Source: Dehalococcoidia bacterium
GTDB lineage: Bacteria; Chloroflexota; Dehalococcoidia; Bin125
Direction of reading: 5' to 3'
DNA: 54,303 nt
Assembly: GCA_022824765.1 (NCBI GenBank)
Contig: JAJDZG010000083.1
Location: 1 to 54,303 of the forward strand
Positions 35,613-44,458 of the stretch are shown here, piece by piece. Position numbers and translations under genes: made by a program. Numbering within the stretch: position 1 is the first letter of the stretch; every line of letters begins with the position of its first letter. A model generated the notes under the pieces. That model was given only the letters and a program-made list of their open reading frames with translations. It ran no database searches and was not told the DNA's origin.

Positions 35613-36868
35613 CGACTGACACTCATGCGAGGGCGTTGGCGGGCATCCGCGTGCTCGATTGCTCGGACCCAAAAGGTCACTTCACCGGCAAGCTGCTGGC
35701 TGGCCTGGGCGCCGACGTGATTCAGATCGAACCCCCCGGCGGCAGCCCCGGACGCGCGATCGGCCCCTTCCTCGACGATCAGCCGGGACTCGAACGCAGC
35801 CTCTACTGGTGGCACTACGCCGGCGGCAAGCGATCAGTGGTGCTGGACCTCTACTCCGACGACGGACTCGACGTCTTCTTGCAGATGGCAGAGTCGGCCG
35901 ACGTGGTGCTTGAGACCTGGCAACCCGGCCGTGATCGGCCCTTCGATCCTCTCGCGTTGGCCGAGCACCTGCCTGAACTCGTCGTCCTCAGCCTGACGCC
36001 GTTCGGACAGACCGGACCATGGCGTGATTTCTCCTGGTCCGACGCCGTCGGACTGGCACTCGGCGGGCCGATGGGCAGCTGCGGCTACGACAACATCCCG
36101 GGCACACCGCCCATTCGACCCACGGAGCACCATGCATCGCACATCGCCGGCTACTACGCGGCGACCGGCATCTGCGCGGCGCTCTACGAGCGGCAGTCGA
36201 GCGGTCTGGGACAGCACCTCGACGTGTCCATGCACGAATGCATGGGATTCACCATCGAGTCATCGGCACCGTGGGCGCTCTACGAGCAGCATCCCCTGAT
36301 CCGCCAGGCCGGACGCCATGCCGGCCCACAGCCGACCGAACCCTGGCAATATCCGACAGCCGATGGGCGGCTCATCAACATCTTCGGCATGCCTCGCTCG
36401 GAGGCCAGCTGGCTCAGCCTGGTGGCGTTCATTCAGTCCAAGGGCTTGGGCGACCGGCTCTCCGACGTCGAGTTGCTCGACGGTCGCAAGCGGCAGCTCG
36501 GACTCCAACAACCCAGCGTCGCCATGATGTTGGCCGACATCGCCGAGTTCATCGCGGCGAATGAGGCCGAAGAGATATACGCTGGCGCACAGGCAGCCGG
36601 TGCCGCTTGGAGCATCATCAGAACGCCGGACGAGTGCCTCTCCGACGAGCATTGGCACGCACGCGGCTTCTTCGTCGACGTGGAGCATGAGGAACACGGT
36701 CGTACAGTGACATTCCCCGGCGCGCCGTACGTCTTAAGCGAAACGCCGTGGCAGCATGGTCGGCGTGCGCCGCTGCTTGGCGAGCACACCTCCGATCTGC
36801 TCTGCGGAGAACTGGGGCTGAGTACAGAAGAGCTGGCCATGCTAGTCGCGGCAGGAGTCGCACAATGA
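35609..36868 (+). CDS. CaiB/BaiF-type CoA transferase homolog (putative catalytic Asp absent)
   Basis: GIRVLDCSDPKGHFTGKLLAGLGADVIQIEPPGGSPGR; GKRSVVLDLYSDDGLDVFLQMAESADVVLETWQPG; ASHIAGYYAATGICAALYER. Confidence 0.87.
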   Translation: MTTDTHARALAGIRVLDCSDPKGHFTGKLLAGLGADVIQIEPPGGSPGRAIGPFLDDQPGLERSLYWWHYAGGKRSVVLDLYSDDGLDVFLQMAESADVVLETWQPGRDRPFDPLALAEHLPELVVLSLTPFGQTGPWRDFSWSDAVGLALGGPMGSCGYDNIPGTPPIRPTEHHASHIAGYYAATGICAALYERQSSGLGQHLDVSMHECMGFTIESSAPWALYEQHPLIRQAGRHAGPQPTEPWQYPTADGRLINIFGMPRSEASWLSLVAFIQSKGLGDRLSDVELLDGRKRQLGLQQPSVAMMLADIAEFIAANEAEEIYAGAQAAGAAWSIIRTPDECLSDEHWHARGFFVDVEHEEHGRTVTFPGAPYVLSETPWQHGRRAPLLGEHTSDLLCGELGLSTEELAMLVAAGVAQ

Positions 36869-37656
36869 GCAATCAACAGCCGCGCCGGCGCCGTCGGCGA
36901 CGACCGGCGCGTCCCGCCGGCGCGAGCGGCGAGTCCGAGGTCGGGCGACAGACGGACGCGCCCGCAGGCGACGACTCGCGCGGTCCCGGCGGCGGACGCC
37001 GCTCCGCCGCCGCTGCCTCGCAAGAGCCGCCGCGACGCACCCTCTTCGGAATGCCCCGCATGTCCGTAGCGCTGCTCGGCGGACTCCTGGTCGCCATGAT
37101 CGCCGTCTTCGCCATGCAGCTGATCTTCCCGCCCGATGAGGTGCTCAGCGTCGAGGGCGTGCAGAACTTCCCCGACCAGGGCCGACGCCACCTCGCCGAG
37201 AGCGACACGTTCGACGCCTACAACTCGTATCCGCCGACATCCGGGCCGCAGCCCGCCGAAGGCGCAGCCGCAGAGGTCTACCTGCCCGACGCAGAGGCCA
37301 TCCCCTCGCCCGCCCAGATGCTGCCGCTGCTCGAGCGCGGCGGCGTGGTCATCTACTACGACCCTGACACCTACAGATCCGCCGACGATCCGGGCGGATT
37401 GCTCGGTGCCATGCAGAGCTTGCGACAATTCCGCGAGCGCCTCGCCGTCGTGCCGCTGGAAGGCATCGGCGATCAGTACGAGGGCGCGACCATCGTCGTC
37501 GCCGCCTGGCGCACGCTCTTGCCCGTGCTCGCCTGGGACTCCGACGGCAACGAGCAGATCAGCGCATTCATGCAGAACGCGCCCGACGGCTACTACGACC
37601 GCTATCGACTCGAGCGCGGAGACTCCGTCATCTCAGCCGGGACATCCAGCCAATGA
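36865..37656 (+). CDS. DUF3105-like membrane-anchored protein
   Basis: Basic N-terminus, one TM (MSVALLGGLLVAMIAVFAMQLIF), then VQNFPDQGRRHLAESDTFDAYNSYPPTSGPQ...GGVVIYYDP. Confidence 0.75.
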   Translation: MSNQQPRRRRRRRPARPAGASGESEVGRQTDAPAGDDSRGPGGGRRSAAAASQEPPRRTLFGMPRMSVALLGGLLVAMIAVFAMQLIFPPDEVLSVEGVQNFPDQGRRHLAESDTFDAYNSYPPTSGPQPAEGAAAEVYLPDAEAIPSPAQMLPLLERGGVVIYYDPDTYRSADDPGGLLGAMQSLRQFRERLAVVPLEGIGDQYEGATIVVAAWRTLLPVLAWDSDGNEQISAFMQNAPDGYYDRYRLERGDSVISAGTSSQ

Positions 37657-38234
37657 GGCAGCGCAGAGTTGGGCTGTCGTCGTCGGTCGCGACCGCGCTC
37701 GCGCTGTTGGCGCTGTTCGCCGCTGCATGCTCCAGCGGCTCTGGTGGTGCCGGCGGCAGTTATGTCAATATCCACGACCGCGCCGAACTCGAACTCTACG
37801 ACAACGAGCACACCACATCCACGCAAATCCATCTGCCCGTCGGCGTGACGGCTGACTACACCGTCATCCCCCCCTACGGCGAAGAGCACTCGCCGATCGC
37901 GCTCGCCTGCGGCATCTACAGCGCGACGCCGACATTCGAAATGGTCGTCCACGCCATGGAACATGGAGCGGTCGTGCTCTGGTACGCACCGAACGAGCTG
38001 ACGGATGACAGCCTCGCCTCACTCACAGAAATCGCCTCCAACCACCTGAACGACAATCACTACGTGATCCAGGCGCCCTATGGAGGCTTGGACAGCCCGC
38101 TCATGCTGGTCGCCTGGGGCGTGCGGCTGCCTCTGCCAGCGGTCGAGGCCCGCGCCATCGAGCAGTTCTTCGACGAGTTCCACGACGACGCACCGGAGCC
38201 GGTGGCTGCCGGTGGTTGCAGCACGGCCAGTTGA
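37653..38234 (+). CDS. DUF3105-like lipoprotein, tandem paralog
   Basis: Signal/lipobox LALLALFAAACSSGSGG; NIHDRAELELYDNEHTTSTQIHLPVG...GAVVLWYAPNEL. Confidence 0.7.
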   Translation: MRQRRVGLSSSVATALALLALFAAACSSGSGGAGGSYVNIHDRAELELYDNEHTTSTQIHLPVGVTADYTVIPPYGEEHSPIALACGIYSATPTFEMVVHAMEHGAVVLWYAPNELTDDSLASLTEIASNHLNDNHYVIQAPYGGLDSPLMLVAWGVRLPLPAVEARAIEQFFDEFHDDAPEPVAAGGCSTAS

Positions 38235-38241
38235 GCGCTCC

Positions 38242-39687
38242 ATGATCCAACAGGCGCCGCCGCATCCGCTCGATCCGATCTTTCATCCGCGCGGCGTGGC
38301 GGTCGTCGGCGCATCTCGCGACAGCAGCAGCGCCCGCGGTCCGGGCGGTTGGATCGCCTCACTCAAAGACGCCGGACAGCCCAACATCTATCCAGTCAAC
38401 CCAAAGGCCACCGAAATCGATGGTCTGCCCTGCTTCCCGCGGTTGACCGATATCCCAGGCCCCGTTGACCACGTGATCAGCGCGATCCCCGCCCAGTACG
38501 TCTTGCCCATGCTGGAGGACGCCGCTGAGTCTCGCGTGCGCTCGATTCACCTCTTCACCGCAGGCTTTGCCGAAACCGGTATCACCGACCGGCTCGAGCT
38601 GCAGGAACAGCTGAAGTCCCGCGCGGCGGAGCTGGGCATTCGCCTGATCGGCCCCAACTGCATGGGCCTCTACGTGCCCGACGGACGCGTCTCCTTTGCC
38701 CAGCAGCTGCCAACCGACTCCGGCCCGGTCGCGTTCTTCTCCCAGTCAGGCACGAATGCGAACGACGCCGCCTACAACGGAGCGGTCCGTGGGCTGCGAT
38801 TCTCGAAAGTCGTCTCGTTCGGCAACGCAATCGATGTGTCCGCCTCGGAACTGATCGACTACGCCGCCGCCGACCCGCAGACAGAGCTGATCGGCGCATA
38901 CATCGAGGGCATGCAGGACGCGCGGCAGTTCTTCCGCTCCTTGCGACACGCAGCAGCCGAGAAGCCAACGGCCATCCTCAAGGGCGGACTGCTCCCCTCC
39001 GGCAGCCGCGCCACACAGTCGCACACAGCTTCCCTGGCAGGCTCCGGACAGATCTGGTCGGCAGTCGCGCGACAGACCAATGCCGTGCTCGTCCACAACA
39101 TGCAAGAGATGGTCGACCTGCTCGTCGGCTGGCGATTCCGAGCCGTGCCCGCCGGCCCCCGCATCGGACTGGTCGTGGGCGGCGGCGGAATCTCGGTCCA
39201 GGGAGCGGACGATGTCGAGCGGGAGGGCCTGCAACTGCCAGCCCTCACCGACCATACCCTGCGTCGACTCGGCGACGTCACCCCGCTCGCCGGCACCGGC
39301 ATCCGCAATCCCGTCGACACCATGTCCCTCTGGGACGGGCGCAGCCTCGAACCAACCTTGGATGCCGTAGCAGAGGATCCCAGCGTCGATGCGATCATCA
39401 TGCAGGTCGGCATGAACTGGGGCGTCAACAACTACGACCTCGACCAGATCGAGGCTCGGCGCGGCATGATCGAGCAGATTGCCTCAGCACGCGAGCGGCA
39501 CGGCCTCGCGCTGTCGGTCGTTGTGCCGATTCAGCTCGACCACAGCTCCGGCCGCATGAACGCCGAAATGTCAGGCATGATCTCCGACGCCGGCCTGCCG
39601 GTCTACTACAGCATCCGAGACGCGGCACGAGCAATGCGGCGTCTGTTGACCTGGAGCGACAAGCGCGCTGAGAGGGCTGCCACATGA
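38242..39687 (+). CDS. Acyl-CoA synthetase (NDP-forming) alpha-subunit-type protein (CoA-binding and CoA-ligase domains)
   Basis: PRGVAVVGASRDSSSARGPGGWIASLKDAGQPNIYPVNPKATEIDGLPCFPRLTDIP; LIGPNCMGLYVP; SHTASLAGSGQIWSAVARQ. Confidence 0.87.
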   Translation: MIQQAPPHPLDPIFHPRGVAVVGASRDSSSARGPGGWIASLKDAGQPNIYPVNPKATEIDGLPCFPRLTDIPGPVDHVISAIPAQYVLPMLEDAAESRVRSIHLFTAGFAETGITDRLELQEQLKSRAAELGIRLIGPNCMGLYVPDGRVSFAQQLPTDSGPVAFFSQSGTNANDAAYNGAVRGLRFSKVVSFGNAIDVSASELIDYAAADPQTELIGAYIEGMQDARQFFRSLRHAAAEKPTAILKGGLLPSGSRATQSHTASLAGSGQIWSAVARQTNAVLVHNMQEMVDLLVGWRFRAVPAGPRIGLVVGGGGISVQGADDVEREGLQLPALTDHTLRRLGDVTPLAGTGIRNPVDTMSLWDGRSLEPTLDAVAEDPSVDAIIMQVGMNWGVNNYDLDQIEARRGMIEQIASARERHGLALSVVVPIQLDHSSGRMNAEMSGMISDAGLPVYYSIRDAARAMRRLLTWSDKRAERAAT

Positions 39688-40304
39688 GCAAGACATCCGA
39701 CATCTACGAAGTCATGCAGACGCAGCGCGCAATCCGCCGCTGGACCGACCAGCCAGTCGACCGCGACACAATCGAACGAATCATCCAGGCCGCATGTTGG
39801 GCGCCGAGCGGAAGCAACTCGCAGCCCTGGGGATTCCTGGTCGTCACCGACGACGGCATCCGCGAGCGCTTGGCGGAAGCAATCCGCAACTGGTTCACAG
39901 CAGGCCTGGCCGATCGACCTGACCCATCACAGCTGCCCGATCCGACTCAGCGCCGCATGCTGACCGGAGCGTTCAACCTGTTCGACAACTTCGCCGCGGC
40001 GCCGGTCTGGATCATCCCCTGCCTGGTGCGACCTGAGTCGCCCGCGGCCGACGGCCTGATCGCGGGCAGCAGCATCTACCCGAGCATCCAGAACCTGATG
40101 CTCGCCGCGCGCGCCGAGGGACTCGGTACCGTCCTCACGACTCCGCAGGAAGGCATCATGGACGACTTGCGCGCCGAGCTCAGCATTCCCGACAACGCGC
40201 GACCCGTTGCCATCATCCCCATGGGCCACCCAGACGCCAACTTCGGACCAGTCACCCGCAAGCCCCTCGACACATTCCTGCACTGGAACGGCTGGAGCGA
40301 GTAG
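39684..40304 (+). CDS. Nitroreductase family protein
   Basis: MQTQRAIRRWTDQPVDRDTIERIIQAACWAPSGSNSQPWGFLVV; RAEGLGTVLTTPQEG; IIPMGHPD. Confidence 0.9.
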   Translation: MSKTSDIYEVMQTQRAIRRWTDQPVDRDTIERIIQAACWAPSGSNSQPWGFLVVTDDGIRERLAEAIRNWFTAGLADRPDPSQLPDPTQRRMLTGAFNLFDNFAAAPVWIIPCLVRPESPAADGLIAGSSIYPSIQNLMLAARAEGLGTVLTTPQEGIMDDLRAELSIPDNARPVAIIPMGHPDANFGPVTRKPLDTFLHWNGWSE

Positions 40305-40307
40305 CCG

Positions 40308-40955
<648 letters not shown>

Positions 40956-40958
40956 TCC

Positions 40959-41876
40959 ATGCCTGACAGCGAACGCGACCGACGAGTCGGATTCATCGGC
41001 GCGGGCAACATCGGAAACCTGATGGCTCGCAACCTCATCGCCGCAGGACATCAGCTCGTCATCTTCGATCTGCGTCCCGAGGCGATGGAAAACCTGCTCG
41101 AGCTGGGCGCAGAGTCAGCAGCGAGCCCGGCCGTGATCGCCAGCCGATGCTCTGTGGTCTTCACCTCCCTGCCCGGCGATCCGCAGCTCGCAAGCGTGGT
41201 CGAGGGCGACGAAGGCCTGCTCGCGGCGGCGGCAACAGGTGATATCCACGTCGACCTCAGCACGAAGTCGGTCTCCGGCGCGCTGCGTCTGCTCGATCTC
41301 GAAGCGGCCGCTGGCGTCATCTATCTGGACGCCCCAGTCACCGGCGGAGTCGCCAGGGCCTCCGACGGCACGCTCACCGTCCTCGGCAGCGGCGACCCCA
41401 TGGCCTTTGAACGCGTACGGCCAATGCTCGAGGCGATCGGCGACCACGTACTGCATCTCGGCGCTTCCGGCATGGGCGTTCGCTACAAGCTCGTCAACAA
41501 CACCATCTCGCTCTGCGCGCACATGATCGTCCAGGAGGCGCTCGTCTTGGGCCAGAAGGCTGGACTCGACCTCGCCGACCTCGTCGAGAAGCTGCGCTCG
41601 GGCACCGCGCGGCCCTTCATGGGCGCTGCCGACATCTTCCTCGATCGCGACTTCGAGGATCCAACCTCAACGCTCACGATCGGCGCGAAGGATGTCACGC
41701 TGGCACTGGACTTCGCGCGCGATCTCGCCGTCCCGATGCCAGCCGTCAGCGCGGCTCATCAGACATTCCTCCAAGCATTGGCAGCCGGCTACCAAGACCT
41801 CGCCCACTACACCACCATCCTGGCGCTTGAGTCGGGCGCCGGCATTGAGACCACCACAGATGGAGACGCGACATGA
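40959..41876 (+). CDS. NAD(P)-dependent beta-hydroxyacid dehydrogenase (copy 1)
   Basis: VGFIGAGNIGNLMARNLIAAGHQLVIFDLRPEAM; LDAPVTGGVARASDGTLTVL; GVRYKLVNNTI. Confidence 0.9.
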   Translation: MPDSERDRRVGFIGAGNIGNLMARNLIAAGHQLVIFDLRPEAMENLLELGAESAASPAVIASRCSVVFTSLPGDPQLASVVEGDEGLLAAAATGDIHVDLSTKSVSGALRLLDLEAAAGVIYLDAPVTGGVARASDGTLTVLGSGDPMAFERVRPMLEAIGDHVLHLGASGMGVRYKLVNNTISLCAHMIVQEALVLGQKAGLDLADLVEKLRSGTARPFMGAADIFLDRDFEDPTSTLTIGAKDVTLALDFARDLAVPMPAVSAAHQTFLQALAAGYQDLAHYTTILALESGAGIETTTDGDAT

Positions 41877-42805
41877 CCAGCAACGTCCGCGACCAGCGAA
41901 TCGGATTTATCGGCACCGGCAACATCGGCAATCCCATGGCTCGCAACCTGATTGCGGCCGGACATCAACTCGTCGTCTTCGATCTGCGGCCTGAGGCGAT
42001 GGAAAACCTGCTCGAGTTGGGCGCCGAGTCCGCCGAGAGCTGCGCCGATGTCGCCTCCCGCTGCGCGGTGGTCTTCACGTCGTTGCCCGGCCCGCCTGAG
42101 ATCGAAGCAGCCATCACCAGCGCCGACGGCATTCTGGCCGGCGCGTCGCGCGGCGACGTGCACGTCGACCTGTCCAGCAACTCGATCACCGCCGTGCGGC
42201 GGCTCGCTCAGCTCGAAGCCGATGCCGGCGTCTCATACATCGATGCGCCAGTCACGGGCGGAGTGCCTGGCGCCGAGGCCGCCACCTTGACCGTGCTCGG
42301 CAGCGGCGACGCCGACGCCTTCGAGCGCGTGCGTCCGCTGCTGGATGCGATTGGCGAGAACATCTTCCATCTCGGCGAGGCAGGCTCAGGCTGTCTGTTC
42401 AAGCTGCTCAACAACGTGATCATCCTCTGCGGAAACCAGATCGTGCAGGAGGCGCTGGTGCTCGGCGCCAAGGCAGGCCTCGATCCCGAGGACATGGTCG
42501 AGAAGCTGCGGCTGGGCACCGCCCGCCCCTACGTCGGACTCGCTCCCTACCTGATCGGCAAGCGCTTCGACAATCCATCCTTCACCCTCCGCCTCGCGGA
42601 GAAGGATGTCTCGCTCGCGCTCGAGGCGGCGCGAGTCAACCACGTCCCGATGCCCGTCGCCAACGCCGCGCACCAGACCTATCTGCGAGCGCTCAGTCAG
42701 GGCCTCGGCGACCAGTCGTTCCTGGCGACCTTGTCAGCGTTGGAAGCGGCGGCAGGGCACGAGATCCCCACAGTCGAAATCGAGGGCGGCCGCGCGTCGC
42801 TCTAG
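41873..42805 (+). CDS. NAD(P)-dependent beta-hydroxyacid dehydrogenase (copy 2)
   Basis: IGFIGTGNIGNPMARNLIAAGHQLVVFDLRPEAMENLLELGAESAE; IDAPVTGGVPGAEAATLTVL; CLFKLLNNVI. Confidence 0.9.
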   Translation: MTSNVRDQRIGFIGTGNIGNPMARNLIAAGHQLVVFDLRPEAMENLLELGAESAESCADVASRCAVVFTSLPGPPEIEAAITSADGILAGASRGDVHVDLSSNSITAVRRLAQLEADAGVSYIDAPVTGGVPGAEAATLTVLGSGDADAFERVRPLLDAIGENIFHLGEAGSGCLFKLLNNVIILCGNQIVQEALVLGAKAGLDPEDMVEKLRLGTARPYVGLAPYLIGKRFDNPSFTLRLAEKDVSLALEAARVNHVPMPVANAAHQTYLRALSQGLGDQSFLATLSALEAAAGHEIPTVEIEGGRASL

Positions 42806-42833
42806 CCTCCCCATGTCGAAGCAGGGACCGGGA

Positions 42834-44357
42834 TCACCAGGCGTCGATCGGATGCTTCTTGGTTGCCGAAAGCGCTGCGCGCGGTGTCATGCGCAGCATC
42901 TTGATCAACACCTCGCGGGTCTCCTCAGGCACGATCACGTCGTCGAACTCGTAGCGTCGGCCGGCATTGATCGCTGAGTTCCGCTCGCGCATCTCGTTCG
43001 CCCACTCGTCGCGCAGCCGACGCGCTTCGGCGGGATCCGTCCGCTCGACTTCGCGAATCTGCTCACGGTTGACCAGCAGCGACGCGCCTTCCAGCCCCAT
43101 CCCGCCCGACTCCGCGGTCGGCCAGGCCAGACGCAGATCCCGCGGAGCGTAGGAGTTACCCATCGCCGCAGGTCCAAGTCCGTAGGCCTTGCGCAGCTGG
43201 ACCGTATAGAGCGGCACCGTGCGGTTCTGGTGAGCGATGATCGGCCGCGCGTGATGACGCGCAATCCCCGCCTCTTCGGCCGGACGCCCAACCATGTAAC
43301 CAGGATTGTCGACGAACGACACCATCGCGATCTCATGCGCGTCGCAAAGCTGAACGAACCGCGCGATCTTGTCCGATGCGTCGGAGTCAATGGCCCCAGC
43401 GATGACCGAGAGCGGCTGGTTGGCGATGATCCCCACGGATCGCCCGCCCAGCCGTGCCAAAGCCGTGATCAGCTGCGGGGCCCAGGTCGGCCGCAGCTCA
43501 AACACCGAGTCGCGGTCCATCACCGCGCGGATCACCCGCCGCATGTCGTACGCGCGCCGACGATTGGACGGCACGATGCCCCGGATGCGCTCGTGCCACG
43601 CGTCGGGCTCCCCGTCCGGCAGGTCGTAGAGGAAGTAACGCAGATATCGTCCCGCCGCGTCTATGGCCTCCGCTTCCGTCTCGACCATCAGATCGATGCC
43701 GCCGACACGATCGTGCATCTCTGCCGGGCCAATCTCATCAGGCGTGAGCTTCAGACCCATCGCCCCCTCGACGAGTGGTGGTCCGCCCATCCCGATCGCC
43801 GAGTCGCGCGTCGCGACGATGAAGTCGGACAGACCGGCGATCGAGGCGTTGCCCGCAAATGACCGTCCCGAGACCACCGAAACCGTGGGCACCCAGCCTG
43901 AGAGCACGGCCATCCCGTCGAACGTGCCCCAGCGACCCGTCAGCCCGCGCTGTGATCCGGCGAGGTCGTGTGCGCGCGCGCCGCCGCCATCGGCGAAGGT
44001 GATCAGCGGCCAACGCCGCTCGTGAACCAGCTCGAGCAAGCGATCGAACTTGCCATGATTCAGCGCCGTCTGCGTGCCGCCCTGCACCGTGTAGTCGTAG
44101 GAGGCAATCGCCGTGGGATGTCCCTCCACGGTGCCGAATCCTTGCACGAGCCCATCGGCAGGTCCGCTCATCGACTGGTTCGCCGGGATCGCGAGCACGC
44201 CGTACTCGACGAAACTGCCCTCGTCGAGGACCATCTCAATCCGTTCGCGGGCAGTGAACTTGCCCTTGGCATGAACGCGCGCCGCCGCATCGGGGCGCGC
44301 CGAGTCCATCGCCTGGGCGCGAGCCCGCACAATCTCCTCAATGATCGCGTCATCCAT
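42834..44357 (-). CDS. Acyl-CoA carboxyltransferase-family protein (propionyl-CoA carboxylase beta-like)
   Basis: ARVHAKGKFTARERIEMVLDEGSFVEYG; FADGGGARAHD; SVVSGRSFAGNASIAGLSDFIVATRDSAIGMGGPPLVEGAMG; VDNPGYMVG. Confidence 0.9.
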   Translation of the reverse strand: MDDAIIEEIVRARAQAMDSARPDAAARVHAKGKFTARERIEMVLDEGSFVEYGVLAIPANQSMSGPADGLVQGFGTVEGHPTAIASYDYTVQGGTQTALNHGKFDRLLELVHERRWPLITFADGGGARAHDLAGSQRGLTGRWGTFDGMAVLSGWVPTVSVVSGRSFAGNASIAGLSDFIVATRDSAIGMGGPPLVEGAMGLKLTPDEIGPAEMHDRVGGIDLMVETEAEAIDAAGRYLRYFLYDLPDGEPDAWHERIRGIVPSNRRRAYDMRRVIRAVMDRDSVFELRPTWAPQLITALARLGGRSVGIIANQPLSVIAGAIDSDASDKIARFVQLCDAHEIAMVSFVDNPGYMVGRPAEEAGIARHHARPIIAHQNRTVPLYTVQLRKAYGLGPAAMGNSYAPRDLRLAWPTAESGGMGLEGASLLVNREQIREVERTDPAEARRLRDEWANEMRERNSAINAGRRYEFDDVIVPEETREVLIKMLRMTPRAALSATKKHPIDAW

Positions 44358-44376
44358 CGGGTCCTCCCGCTCCGCT

Positions 44377-44398
44377 GATACCCTCCGCATACGGTATC
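44377..44398. promoter_or_regulatory. Inverted repeat GATACC-N10-GGTATC (candidate operator)
   Basis: Perfect 6-bp arms in the divergent intergenic region between 42834-44357(-) and 44459-46396(+). Confidence 0.4.
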
Positions 44399-44399
44399 C

Positions 44400-44447
44400 G
44401 CACGGCAGTCCTGCGCACGTCGCGCACGGCAATCCTGCGCACGGCGA
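44400..44447. repeat. Two tandem 24-nt direct repeats in a divergent promoter region
   Basis: GCACGGCAGTCCTGCGCACGTCGC / GCACGGCAATCCTGCGCACGGCGA, 21/24 identical. Confidence 0.8.
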
Positions 44448-44458
44448 GTTGGAGATGG

